This document shows positions 9,867 through 18,020 of a stretch of DNA of 64,000 bases, one piece after another. The notes under the pieces were generated by a model. That model saw only the letters and a program-made list of their open reading frames with translations. It did no database searches and was not told where the DNA came from. Both the position numbers and the translations under genes were made by a program. The stretch is from Herpetosiphonaceae bacterium (lineage in GTDB: Bacteria > Chloroflexota > Chloroflexia > Chloroflexales > Kallotenuaceae). The first letter of the stretch is position 1. Each line of letters begins with the position of its first letter. The DNA is taken from the NCBI GenBank assembly GCA_036374795.1, contig DASUTC010000344.1, positions 1-64,000 on the forward strand, in the 5' to 3' direction.

Positions 9867-10598
9867 TCAGGGCTTTTCAGCGGTCAGGATGCTGAACAGG
9901 CGCATATACGGGCGTCTGCGGATGTTGAGCATGCCGTTCTTGCGCAACACGTCTTCGGATTCGCCTAGCACCGCCGTCAGGTCGCAAATGGCAATGCTGC
10001 CGCCGGGCTTCAGGATGCGAATGATCTCCGAGGTCGCGCGCTGGCGATCCTGCGCCGCGCCGACATGGTGCATCGCCAGACTCGACACCACCACGTCGAA
10101 CATCTCGTCTGTGAAAGTCATCCGGCGTGCATCGACGTTCAGCAGCTCGACGCGGTCGGCGATGCCTTCGGCGCGCGCGTTGCGCCAGAAGATCTCCGCC
10201 GAGCCGCCGCCCGCGTTCGGATCGTAGATATCGATGCCGGTGGCCGTGCCGGTGCGCAGATGTTTGGCGCAGGCAAACAGCAGAATCCCGCTGCCCGTAC
10301 CCACGTCGAGCACGCGCTCGTCGCCGCGCCAGCTCACCCCCTCGACGATGGTGTCGCGCAGACGATCACGGGCGGTCTGGAGGAGGTGGACGAAGCCGAC
10401 GAGGGCAAGCGTCGGGACGAGGACGGCGGACCCGGCTCCGATGAGCGAGCCGGTGATCTTGCGATTGGCCGATGTGCCCACACGGGAGCCGACGCCCAGC
10501 GCGACCGCCGCGCCGCCTGCGGCAAGCGTGTAGTGAACGGAGCGCGGCATGCGCAGCCGGTAATCGGCGATCCACGGCTGGCGATGAACGTGTACCAT
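9867..10598 (-). CDS. Class I SAM-dependent methyltransferase with N-terminal membrane segments
   Basis: A 243-residue protein. Two hydrophobic stretches (about residues 22-40 and 50-72) precede a Rossmann methyltransferase domain with motif I VLDVGTGSG near residue 116, a GIDIYD acidic loop, DVVVSSLAMHHV as motif II and LKPGG as motif III. This is UbiE/COQ5-like in pattern. The target is unknown; the membrane anchor suggests a lipid or quinone-like substrate. AGAAAGGA lies before the ATG. It is divergent from a TetR gene with operator-like repeats between them, so it is probably the regulated target of that repressor. Confidence 0.85.
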   Translation of the reverse strand: MVHVHRQPWIADYRLRMPRSVHYTLAAGGAAVALGVGSRVGTSANRKITGSLIGAGSAVLVPTLALVGFVHLLQTARDRLRDTIVEGVSWRGDERVLDVGTGSGILLFACAKHLRTGTATGIDIYDPNAGGGSAEIFWRNARAEGIADRVELLNVDARRMTFTDEMFDVVVSSLAMHHVGAAQDRQRATSEIIRILKPGGSIAICDLTAVLGESEDVLRKNGMLNIRRRPYMRLFSILTAEKP

Positions 10599-10673
10599 AG
10601 CGCTGTATCCTTTCTACCTGAGCAACAGCGATCGTGTGCTGCCTCGCAGAAGATGAACCGATTATTCGATTTG

Positions 10674-10757
10674 GAACACACTGTTCGTTTTCTGTTATAC
10701 TGTTCGTCAGCGCGGAGGTCAACAACCAATCACCGGTCGATTGTTCAAAATCGAACA
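10674..10757. promoter_or_regulatory. Operator-like inverted repeats in TetR/methyltransferase divergon
   Basis: Two inverted repeats built on the same half site are visible: GAACACACTGTTC at 10674-10686 and TGTTCAAAATCGAACA at 10742-10757. Additional CTGTTCG half sites are at 10681-10687 and 10700-10706, 19 bases apart. A TATACT at 10696-10701 could be a -10 for the TetR gene. Sites of this type between divergent genes are usual TetR autoregulatory operators. Confidence 0.6.
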
Positions 10758-10794
10758 GTCACGCGCAAACTGTGCTGAACAAGGAGGGCTGCCG

Positions 10795-11373
10795 ATGGCG
10801 ACGAAGGCACCAGACCGGCGGATACAACGCACGCGCAAGCTATTGCAGGAGGCGCTCTTTGCTCTGATTCTGGAGAAGGGCTACGAGGCGGTGACGGTTC
10901 AGGACATCATCGACCGGGCCAATGTCGGGCGCTCGACCTTCTACGCCCACTTTCTGGACAAGCAGCAGCTATTTCTCAGCGGATTCGAGCAACTGCATAG
11001 TTTTCTGGCGCAGCAGCGTGCGGCGGCAACGGCGTCGGGCGCGCGCAAGCTGAGCTTCAGCCTGGGAATGTTCGAGCACGTGCAGGGCCATCTGCCCCTG
11101 TATCGGGCGCTGGTCGGCAAGCAGAGCGGCGCGGTGATGGTGCAGCGCATGCAGCAGATGATCACCGACCTCGTACGCGACGAGCTGAACATGCTGGCAG
11201 CGGACAATGCCGCGCCGATCCCGCGCGAGCTGGTGGTGCAGTACACGGTGGGCGCGTTCATGGGCCTGCTGATCTGGTGGGCTGATCACGAGGCTCCGTA
11301 CACTGCTGAGCAGATGGATGCGATCTTTCAGCAGTTGGCACTGCCGGGGGCGTTCGCCGCGCTAGAGGGCTAG
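10795..11373 (+). CDS. TetR family transcriptional regulator
   Basis: A 192-residue repressor. The N-terminal helix-turn-helix (TVQDIIDRANVGRSTFYAHF, about residues 32-51) is canonical TetR_N, and the C-terminal part fits the ligand-binding helical domain of AcrR-like members. The start at 10795 is set by AAGGAGG 8 bases upstream; the longer frame from 10741 would overlap the inverted repeat. It is divergent from the methyltransferase gene and probably controls it and itself. The ligand is unknown. Confidence 0.92.
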   Translation: MATKAPDRRIQRTRKLLQEALFALILEKGYEAVTVQDIIDRANVGRSTFYAHFLDKQQLFLSGFEQLHSFLAQQRAAATASGARKLSFSLGMFEHVQGHLPLYRALVGKQSGAVMVQRMQQMITDLVRDELNMLAADNAAPIPRELVVQYTVGAFMGLLIWWADHEAPYTAEQMDAIFQQLALPGAFAALEG

Positions 11374-11436
11374 GGGTAGCGGCGGGCTGGGGCAGCCACA
11401 AGGGCTGCCCGAACCATATGCAGGAGGCCAGGCGGG

Positions 11437-11622
11437 TCATCCTTTCCAGCGGGCGGGATGGTCGGCGATGTCTTGCCTGATGCGGTTGAGAGCGGTTTCG
11501 TTGCGGATGATGCGCTCATAATCATTTCGTTGCCACAATCGTCCCGAAAATAGCGTCCATCCGCGTGTTTTTACGCCGTGGATGTAATCCACGGTGATCC
11601 GTGATTTGAGCGCGCCGACCAT
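11437..11622 (-). pseudogene. Remnant of a REP-associated (Y1, IS200-like) transposase
   Basis: The minus strand encodes a stretch reading VGALKSRITVDYIHG and then RLWQRNDYERIIRNE and LNRIRQDIADHPARW before a stop. These match the conserved C-terminal part of RAYT-type Y1 transposases (typically WQRNYYEHIIR...LNRIR.YI..NP..W). The N-terminal catalytic half, including the HUH motif, cannot be found upstream, so this is a decayed 3' fragment. It sits between the TetR gene and the alditol oxidase gene. Confidence 0.75.
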
Positions 11623-11785
11623 ATCGTGCCGAGTCACGGTGGGTGCGCATCGCGCCACCTCGCCCGAAACCTCGCGCGCGGGCACCCTGCGCACATACAA
11701 ATTGCGGAGCACGTCAGCGGCAACGTCGCGGATAAAGCTCGCGATCCAATGGATCTGTGCTGATTGGCGGTACTCACGGATTCGA

Positions 11786-13057
11786 TCAGGGCGTTTCAAA
11801 GATATACGTGTCCAGAAACGCATTGCGGAACTTGCCATCAGGATCGTAGGAGCGGAGGAGCTGCTGAAAGTCGGGCAGCTTCGGGTAAAGTGATAGCAAC
11901 TGTCGCGACGACATCGTAAACAGCTTACCCCAGTGAGGGCGGGCATCGAGCGGCGCCAGGCGCGCCTCGATCAGCGGAAGCACCTGACTGACCGCATGCC
12001 AGTTCTTTTGCCAGGTAAAGTGAATTGCGACACAGTCCTGCTGGTAGCAGGGACTCATCCACAGGTTGTCGGCGGCAATCGTGCGTACCTCGGAAATCTG
12101 CACCAGGGGAGCGACGTATTCCCGCAAGCCGTGGATCGCCCGAAGTGCCGCGCATGCGTGCCGCCGTGGGACAAGATACTCGGCTTGCAGCTCCTCGCCG
12201 CTGCTGGGCGTGTAGTTCATGCGAAAGTGCGGCAAGCGCTCATGCCACGGGCCTGGAAGGCCCATCTGCTCGGTGCAATGTTCCGGTGGAAGCCCGGCGA
12301 TGGGATGCAACTGGCGTCGTGCGAGCGTCGCCTCGAACAGCTTCGGCTCAGCCTCGTAAGCGGTGTCGTCCGTCACGCGCCGCTTTAGCCAGACCTGGCT
12401 AAACTGCGCGCTGCGCCAGTCGGTGAATAAGCTGACGCTATAGGCACTCCCCACGATCTCATCGAAGCGGTCTTCAAGGCGTGCCAGCGGCAGGTCTTCG
12501 TAAATATCCTGGCGCATCGCAAAGGCCGGAACGATGTCGAGCGTAAGCTTTGTGACCACGCCAAGACTGCCGAGTCCGACGACCGCTCCCGGAAACTGCT
12601 CGTCCTGGTCATCACGCGATATGACGACTATCGCGCCGTCGGCTGTCACCAGCTCCATTGCGGCGATAGCCGTAGCCAGATTTCCATGGCTATCGCCCGA
12701 TCCGTGCGTCGCCGTTGCACACGCGCCCGCGACCGAAATATGCGGTAGCGAGGCCAGGTTATGCAGCGCGTATCCTGCGCGGTAAAGCTCCTGGCAGAGC
12801 TGACCATACTTAATGCCCGCCTCGACTGTCACCCTTCGGCGCTCATGGTCGATTGCAATCACGCGATTGAAATGCTCAAGCGAGATCAGATCTTCGGACG
12901 AGTCCGCGATGCCATTGAATGAGTGACGTGTTCCCAGTGCCTTGAGCTTGCGGCAGCCGACGACTAGCTCCTGAACCTGCTCCACGGTTGCGGGTTGGTG
13001 TAATCTGGCGGCGCTGTAGGTGTAGTTGCCCGCCCAATTGTGTTGACGCGCGATCAT
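11786..13057 (-). CDS. aldO: Alditol oxidase (xylitol/sorbitol oxidase, AldO-like)
   Basis: A 423-residue VAO-family flavoprotein. The N-terminal FAD domain carries LGTRHSFN, whose His is the covalent FAD attachment residue in AldO, and ASLPHISVAGACATATHGSGD. The C-terminal ALO domain keeps TDWR, the GPWHERLPHFR segment, SEVRTIAAD (the catalytic Glu-x-Arg pair in AldO) and PHWGK (the conserved Lys). By memory the match to Streptomyces AldO runs over the whole length. It should oxidise terminal hydroxyls of polyols such as xylitol or sorbitol with O2, giving aldoses and H2O2, in the cytosol. The N-terminal NWAGNYTYSA is typical of the family, supporting the start. It is monocistronic here. Confidence 0.93.
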   Translation of the reverse strand: MIARQHNWAGNYTYSAARLHQPATVEQVQELVVGCRKLKALGTRHSFNGIADSSEDLISLEHFNRVIAIDHERRRVTVEAGIKYGQLCQELYRAGYALHNLASLPHISVAGACATATHGSGDSHGNLATAIAAMELVTADGAIVVISRDDQDEQFPGAVVGLGSLGVVTKLTLDIVPAFAMRQDIYEDLPLARLEDRFDEIVGSAYSVSLFTDWRSAQFSQVWLKRRVTDDTAYEAEPKLFEATLARRQLHPIAGLPPEHCTEQMGLPGPWHERLPHFRMNYTPSSGEELQAEYLVPRRHACAALRAIHGLREYVAPLVQISEVRTIAADNLWMSPCYQQDCVAIHFTWQKNWHAVSQVLPLIEARLAPLDARPHWGKLFTMSSRQLLSLYPKLPDFQQLLRSYDPDGKFRNAFLDTYIFETP

Positions 13058-13384
13058 CAGTTTGCTCCTCTCGAGTCGAGTATAAACCGACTGGCAAGCC
13101 GATCCAGGAGGCTGAGCTATAGCGAGACGAGCGTAGTCTGGCGGGATGGCGATGCCGCATTGCCCACAGACGAGCTTGTAGGAGATTGTCGTCTGTCTCG
13201 CCGCTCCTCGTAGTGACAGGAGCGTCCTGGGACACGCGCATGTTGCAAGGTATCTGATAGATCGCTGTGCTACCCTCTAACATATGGCTTTCTATGGTTG
13301 CGTAGCTGCTCCCCGTGAACCACGGCGGTCAGCGGCACGTCGCCCTGGTGGATAATCAGCGGCAGCACCGCAAAGGAGGGGCAT
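13058..13384. other. Intergenic region, 327 bp
   Basis: This lies between two divergent genes (alditol oxidase and the triple-repeat protein). A TATACT on the minus strand at 13079-13084 could be a -10 for the oxidase, but no good -35 is seen. No coding feature is recognisable. Confidence 0.4.
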
Positions 13385-13858
13385 ATGCCCAACCAGCTCG
13401 AATGGCGCTTTTGCAACAAATGCAACGCGATGTTCTTCAACGGGTTTCCCAACAAAGGGCGCTGCCCGGCGGGCGGCGGTCATCGCGCCCAGGGCCACAA
13501 CTTCTTCCTGCCGCACGATGTTCCTGAATCGGCTCATACCCAGGGAGCCTGGCGTTTCTGCAACAAATGCAGCGCGATGTTCTTCGACGGGTTTCCCAGC
13601 AAAGGCCGCTGCGCTGCCGGAGCCGAACATGTAGCACAAGGCTTTAACTTTGTTCTGCCGCATGATACCCAGGTAGCGGGACCGGCCCAGAGGGACTGGC
13701 GCTTCTGCAACAAATGCAACGCGATGTTCTTCGACGGGTTTCCCAGCAAAGGCCGCTGCGCTGCGGGGGGCGGACATGTGGCACAAGGCTTCAATTTCGC
13801 CCTGCGATTTCGGGGAAACCTGGAGGATGATGTCGAACTCAATCCGGTCAGCGACTAA
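13385..13858 (+). CDS. Triple-repeat CxxC/GGGH protein, function unknown
   Basis: A 157-residue protein made almost entirely of three tandem units of about 49 residues. Each unit carries FCNKC, then (A)MFF-GFP-KGRC, then a Gly-rich PAGGGH-type segment followed by QG-NF. The Cys-x2-Cys ... Cys ... His pattern suggests a small zinc- or metal-binding fold. Units 2 and 3 are nearly identical at DNA level over about 45 bases, so the last duplication is recent or kept by gene conversion. No signal peptide or membrane segment is present. The start is fixed by AAAGGAGGGG upstream. I do not recognise a characterised family; similar single repeats occur in actinobacterial proteins of unknown role. Confidence 0.8.
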   Translation: MPNQLEWRFCNKCNAMFFNGFPNKGRCPAGGGHRAQGHNFFLPHDVPESAHTQGAWRFCNKCSAMFFDGFPSKGRCAAGAEHVAQGFNFVLPHDTQVAGPAQRDWRFCNKCNAMFFDGFPSKGRCAAGGGHVAQGFNFALRFRGNLEDDVELNPVSD

Positions 13859-13902
13859 CGCTCGCCGGTGAGCAGGTCGCTGTAGCTTGATCACTCGGTA
13901 GG

Positions 13903-13936
13903 AGCAGGACCGTCACACCAGCGTGACGGTCCTGCT
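13903..13936 (+). terminator. Hairpin after triple-repeat gene
   Basis: A perfect 14-bp stem (AGCAGGACCGTCAC with its complement) around a 6-base loop lies 44 bases after the stop. No U-run follows, so it may be a Rho-assisted or processing hairpin rather than a classical terminator. Confidence 0.55.
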
Positions 13937-14072
13937 GGTGTGTCTGGCAGGCGACGGCACCCAGCCGACCCGATCCACCGCTTCCAGACAGCGCCTCATT
14001 TGACAATCGAGATTGGTAATGGCAAAGTGTGAGACATGACGCAGCGCCAGTAGCCAGCCTTTGGGAGGAGCT

Positions 14073-15053
14073 ATGATTCACACACCTCTCTGCGATCTAC
14101 TCAAGATTGATCATCCGATCCTCAATGCGCCGATGGGCGGCACCGCTACCGCCAGACTAGCTGCGGCAGTTTCAGCGGCAGGCGGGTTTGGCATGATCGG
14201 CGGCACGAGCGGCGCGGGGCCGGACTGGCTGCGGGCACAGATTCGGGCCGTTCGCGAGCACACGACGCGCCCCTTCGGCGTCGGATTCATCTCTTCGTTT
14301 CCCAGCATCGACGATCTCGTTCAGGTCGCGCTTGATGAGAAGGTTACGGCGATCAACCACTCGTTCGCCGACCCAACACCGTATGTTGCCGCCGCGCACG
14401 CGCTGGGAGTCAAGGTCTTTGCACAGGTCCAGACGGTTGCCCAGGCAGCCGCAGCGGCACAGGCGGGCGTTGATCTGATTGTGGCGCAGGGAACCGAGGC
14501 AGGAGGCCATACCGGCAGCGCCGGTACGCTGGCGCTGCTGCCTGCCGTCGTCGATGCAGTGGGCGAGATCCCAGTCGTGGCTGCGGGCGGCATCGCCGAC
14601 GGGCGTGGCCTCGCGGCGGTCTTGATGCTTGGGGCGGTCGGGGCATGGCTGGGAACGCGCTTCGTCGCCAGCCACGAGTGGGGCGGCCAGCCCTGGGAGC
14701 AGCGCGCAGTTGTCGCGGCGACGGCAGACGACACGATGCGCACGAGCGTCTACGATGAGGTGCGTGAGGCTCCATTCCCCGCCGGGATTGCGGATCGCGT
14801 GCTGCGCAACAGGTTCGTCGAAGAATGGCAGGGACGCGACGCCGAGATCCGCCAGCACCGCCGCGATCTTCAGCGGCAGCTCGAAGAAGCTGCTCAACGC
14901 GGAGATGCCCAGGTGATGGACATCAGCGCAGGCGTAGCCAGCGGCTTGATCCGCTCAGTAGAATCGGCTGGCGACATCATTCAGCGGCTCGTGCAGGAGG
15001 CCGAGCGTACCATGCGCGAACGGCTCAGGACAACGCTAGGAACAAACGAATAA
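14073..15053 (+). CDS. Nitronate monooxygenase (NMO/2-nitropropane dioxygenase family)
   Basis: A 326-residue FMN-dependent TIM-barrel protein. It shows PILNAPMGGTA at the N-terminus, QGTEAGGHTGS with the family catalytic His near residue 148, and PVVAAGGIADGRGLAA and LGAVGAWLGTRF for FMN phosphate binding. The family oxidises alkyl nitronates such as propionate-3-nitronate to carbonyl compounds; related members act as enoyl reductases (FabK), so the substrate is not proven. The start at 14073 follows GGGAGGAG and begins at the conserved strand; the frame from 14061 only adds four residues overlapping the ribosome site. A C-terminal helical tail of about 60 residues is normal for this group. 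Confidence 0.9.
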   Translation: MIHTPLCDLLKIDHPILNAPMGGTATARLAAAVSAAGGFGMIGGTSGAGPDWLRAQIRAVREHTTRPFGVGFISSFPSIDDLVQVALDEKVTAINHSFADPTPYVAAAHALGVKVFAQVQTVAQAAAAAQAGVDLIVAQGTEAGGHTGSAGTLALLPAVVDAVGEIPVVAAGGIADGRGLAAVLMLGAVGAWLGTRFVASHEWGGQPWEQRAVVAATADDTMRTSVYDEVREAPFPAGIADRVLRNRFVEEWQGRDAEIRQHRRDLQRQLEEAAQRGDAQVMDISAGVASGLIRSVESAGDIIQRLVQEAERTMRERLRTTLGTNE

Positions 15054-15246
15054 AGGAACAAAGAACAAAGAACGGGTGCCATGCCCAGAGGGCACCCGGC
15101 ACACAAAGGATAATCAAGAACCGAGAACCCAAGCTTCCCCTCGCCTATGCCGCGAAGGCGGAAGCCCGCCTGAGCGTAGGGAAGGGGGTGGCGCGCCAGC
15201 GCCGGGGGTGAGGGCCTTGAAACTCAGAACTCGAAACCCGTAACAA
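15054..15246 (+). repeat. Composite intergenic repeat, copy 1
   Basis: This block holds three elements: a GGGTGCC...GGCACCC hairpin (15074-15098), a CCCCTCGCCTA ... GGGGTGAGGGCC unit (about 15137-15216), and short GAACTCG/AAACTCA-like heptads (15217-15240). The same elements recur at about 25373-25490 and 57062-57176. Confidence 0.7.
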
Positions 15247-15259
15247 GGAGTTGATCACG

Positions 15260-15616
15260 ATGTACACACGCCTGCAACCAGTGCTCAACGTGCAAGATGT
15301 CGATGCGGAGAAAGCGTTTTACACCGCATTAGGCTTCCGTATCGACTACGAGGCGGATGATTTTAAAGCGCTGGCGTATGGCGAGGCCATCTTATTTGGT
15401 CTGCAAGCTGCGCCACAGAGCGATCCGGCGCAGCTCGATCAGCAGTTGATCTGGCAAATTGGAACGTCGAGCGTGCAGGCCGTGGCGCAGCGATGCGCTG
15501 AGCATGCAATCCCAGTTATTCAGCCAGCCACCCTGCAAGAGTGGGGCGAGTGGACGTTGATTGTTCGCTCGCCCAATGGGTATCGCGTGATATTTGAAGG
15601 CCCGCTTGATGGATAG
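15260..15616 (+). CDS. VOC (glyoxalase/bleomycin-resistance fold) protein
   Basis: A 118-residue single-domain VOC protein with the beta-alpha-beta pattern LQPVLNVQDVDAEKAFYTALGF at the start and a second half ending SPNGYRVIFEGP. Such proteins are dimeric and either metal-dependent (glyoxalase, extradiol dioxygenase) or antibiotic-binding. Metal ligands are not obvious, and the C-terminal Glu of VIFEG is the only clear ligand-like residue. The start is the ATG at 15260, with AAGGAG 9 bases upstream. A binding or resistance role is possible but unsupported. Confidence 0.82.
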   Translation: MYTRLQPVLNVQDVDAEKAFYTALGFRIDYEADDFKALAYGEAILFGLQAAPQSDPAQLDQQLIWQIGTSSVQAVAQRCAEHAIPVIQPATLQEWGEWTLIVRSPNGYRVIFEGPLDG

Positions 15617-15878
15617 CCCGTCGCCAGGCTGGGCCGATTCGGCATCGCGCGGCATGTTCTTTGAAAGAGCGCAATCCAGAAGAAGATTTCTGGAAATAGC
15701 AATTCAGGATAAGCAATCGACGACTGGCTCCATTATCATTCTCTCATCAGTCAAAACATCTTAACCAACGTCCAGGCACGTACGACTGCTTCATTCAGCG
15801 AATACTGGCGGTAATTGGAATACTGCTCTGTGGAAGGCGATGGTACTGTCCACGTGGCTAGGAAAGGACTGAAACCAC

Positions 15879-16244
15879 ATGTCACAAGAGGCCCCCAAAT
15901 TTACGGGCGGCGCGAACATTGCGCTCAAAATTCCGAAATTCCGCTTCGAGGAAACCCTACGATTTTACAGAGATACCTTGCGGCTTCCCTACCTGGGAGA
16001 GCATCGCGGAGCGCATATGTTTCAGTTCGGACCGATGTGCCTCTGGCTGGATCTGGTTGAAAACTATAGCCAGGCCGACGTGTGGCTGGAGCTGTACACC
16101 GACGACCCGGAGGGCGCGGCTGCCTACCTGGCCGACACCGGGGTCCCAATTCGGGACGAGATCGAGCCACTGAATGGCCTCACGGCTCATTGGATCTCAG
16201 ACCCGGCTGGCATCATCCACCTCATCTCCAAGACCGGGGAATAA
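15879..16244 (+). CDS. VOC (glyoxalase-like) protein
   Basis: A second single-domain VOC protein of 121 residues, distinct in sequence from the one upstream. It has the pattern FRFEETLRFYRDTLRLPYL ... MFQFGPMCLWLDLVE in the first half and WLELYTDD...GAAAYLADTGVP ... ISDPAGIIHLI in the second. GGAAAGGA precedes the ATG. It lies 262 bp after the first VOC gene, with no gene between, and upstream of a cysteine dioxygenase gene. Substrate unknown. Confidence 0.8.
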   Translation: MSQEAPKFTGGANIALKIPKFRFEETLRFYRDTLRLPYLGEHRGAHMFQFGPMCLWLDLVENYSQADVWLELYTDDPEGAAAYLADTGVPIRDEIEPLNGLTAHWISDPAGIIHLISKTGE

Positions 16245-16364
16245 TATCTAGCCTGCGTAGCTGCTGTCTAGGACTATCACGCACGCGGTTGCTCGGTTCG
16301 ATCCAGGCGGTCGCTTATCGATCGCCTGCCGAACGGCAGCCTATAAGAACCTGCATCTTTTCCT

Positions 16365-16381
16365 AATGACCGACGGTCATT
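16365..16381. promoter_or_regulatory. 17-bp perfect palindrome upstream of cysteine dioxygenase
   Basis: AATGACCGACGGTCATT has perfect 8-bp arms around a single A and ends 17 bases before the start codon. The shape is typical of TetR-family operators. No TetR gene is adjacent; the closest in the window is at 10795, whose own repeats have a different half site. Confidence 0.6.
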
Positions 16382-16398
16382 TAGTGAAGGGGGAGCAC

Positions 16399-17055
16399 AT
16401 GACACCTCTGGAATTGATTCGAGCGATCCGAGACACGAAAGCGCGCGCAGGGTCGCAGGCAGAAAGTCTGGCAGTACTATCGCAGGCATTGGTCGCTTTT
16501 GTGTCGGAGCCAGCCAACCAGCACGTGAACTTCGCCACGACGACCACGGGGCTCTACACGCGGATTCTGCTCAACGCCTTCGAGGACGATTTTCAAATCG
16601 TGGTGGTGCTCTGGGGTCCGCACAGCCGCAGCCCGATCCACGACCACAGCGGAACCGTAGGGGCGGTCGCGGCGCTGGTAGGCAGCACCAAAGAAACAAA
16701 ATACCAGGTGATGCACACCAAGTCAGGCACGGCCTACCTCAAGAAGCTGAAGACGACCAGCTTGAGTGGCAACCAGGTCACGCCGATCCTGCCCGACGAG
16801 GCCACTCAGCTTCACGATATGGTCAATGATACCGACGAGTGGGCGGCGACGGTGCATACCTACCTCACGCCAGTCAACCAATTTTACATCTACGAGCCGC
16901 AGCAGGACGGCTCATTCGAGATGATCACCAAGGATCTCTGGTTCGATGTCGACAATGCCTGGAAATCCTGGTATTCGCCTGCGGTACCTGCCAGCGAGGT
17001 CGTGCCTCAGCCGCAAGATTTAGCCTACGAGTACGGCCAGTCCTTGAACGTATAG
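16399..17055 (+). CDS. Cysteine dioxygenase family protein (cupin)
   Basis: A 218-residue cupin of the cysteine dioxygenase type I family. The iron site motif HSRSPIHDHSG (His-x-His) is near residue 80, and a third His is in AATVHTYLTP near residue 153. The family oxidises the thiol of L-cysteine (or 3-mercaptopropionate) to the sulfinate with O2 and non-heme Fe(II). The start at 16399 follows AAGGGGGAG. The preceding in-frame ATG at 16366 lies inside the palindrome and is not used. The AraC gene starts 50 bp downstream, so these may be co-transcribed. Confidence 0.85.
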   Translation: MTPLELIRAIRDTKARAGSQAESLAVLSQALVAFVSEPANQHVNFATTTTGLYTRILLNAFEDDFQIVVVLWGPHSRSPIHDHSGTVGAVAALVGSTKETKYQVMHTKSGTAYLKKLKTTSLSGNQVTPILPDEATQLHDMVNDTDEWAATVHTYLTPVNQFYIYEPQQDGSFEMITKDLWFDVDNAWKSWYSPAVPASEVVPQPQDLAYEYGQSLNV

Positions 17056-17105
17056 TCGCGATCAGGCTCACACCCCCCACCAAACCCCATAAGCCGAGAG
17101 GTGCT

Positions 17106-18017
17106 ATGAATCACGGTGGGATCGCTACTCTATCCCCGGTGGATAGCTTACGAACATCGACAACCACCGCGCAGCGCGAGGCTGTCCGAGAGGTCATCGA
17201 GGTGATGCGGCAGAACTTATCGGCTTCTATCTCGCTCAACGACATGGCCGAGATCGCCCATTTCAGTCCCTGCTACTTCAACCAGTTGTTTTGCTCGATT
17301 ACAGGTATCCCCCCTAGCCGATTCTTGACGGCCCTGCGCCTGGAAGCCGCCAAGCGCCTACTCCTCGATACCAACCTGCGGATCGTCGATGTCTGCTACG
17401 AAGTAGGCTATAACAGCCTGGGCACGTTTAGCTCTCGCTTTACGCAACTGGTGGGCGTGTCTCCGCACGGCTTCCGCGAGCTGGCCCGCCCGGATAACTG
17501 GCGGCACCTGGATGCGTTCCTGGGCGCGATGGATCGCCCGTTTCCACCGGTATTTCGCTCGCATAAGCAGACGGCGGTCGGCAGAATCCATGTTCCATCA
17601 TCGCTGCCGACAGATACAGCGTTCGGCTTTCCTGCACGGCGGCGCTCGCTATCGCCGGTCTTTATCGGCCTCTACACGCTGCCGATGCCGCAGGGCAAGC
17701 CCGTCGCGTACACCGTGGCGCTCGAATCGCCGATCTACATGCTGCCCCGCGTGCCGGATGGCCGCTACTACGTCTTTGCCACGTCCTTCCAGTGGTCGGA
17801 AGATCCGAAGTCCTATTTGCTGCTGGATGGCAAACGGGATGACCTGCTGGTTGGTAGAGGCGATCGGCCCTTAGTCGTGCGCAATGGCCGCTACCAGAAC
17901 CACAGCGATCTCCACATGCGCTCGCTTCAGCCGACTGATCCGCCGCTCCTGACGACGCTGTTCTATTTCATGCTGCAATCACGTCAGATGATCAATCTTT
18001 TAGCCCAAAGGAGTTAA
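17106..18017 (+). CDS. AraC family transcriptional regulator (paralogue 1)
   Basis: A 303-residue regulator with the DNA-binding domain at the N-terminal side (about residues 20-125): ISLNDMAEIAHFSPCYFNQLF as the first helix-turn-helix and IVDVCYEVGYNSLGTFSSRF as the second, typical AraC/XylS spacing. The C-terminal half is a separate domain ending LQPTDPPLLTTLFYFML. The same architecture and ending occur in the regulator at 33697-34623, so the two are paralogues. The ATG at 17106 is used; the longer frame from 16839 overlaps the cysteine dioxygenase gene. It ends 3 bp before the propeller gene starts. Confidence 0.9.
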   Translation: MNHGGIATLSPVDSLRTSTTTAQREAVREVIEVMRQNLSASISLNDMAEIAHFSPCYFNQLFCSITGIPPSRFLTALRLEAAKRLLLDTNLRIVDVCYEVGYNSLGTFSSRFTQLVGVSPHGFRELARPDNWRHLDAFLGAMDRPFPPVFRSHKQTAVGRIHVPSSLPTDTAFGFPARRRSLSPVFIGLYTLPMPQGKPVAYTVALESPIYMLPRVPDGRYYVFATSFQWSEDPKSYLLLDGKRDDLLVGRGDRPLVVRNGRYQNHSDLHMRSLQPTDPPLLTTLFYFMLQSRQMINLLAQRS

Positions 18018-18020
18018 CCG

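Noticed and set aside
11623-11785. Possible N-terminal half of the RAYT relic
   Set aside because: The reading frame continues but I see no HUH motif or Y1_Tnp similarity.
16839-17105. Longer AraC start overlapping cysteine dioxygenase
   Set aside because: The extra residues are low-complexity out-of-frame reading of the upstream gene; the ATG at 17106 begins the conserved protein.
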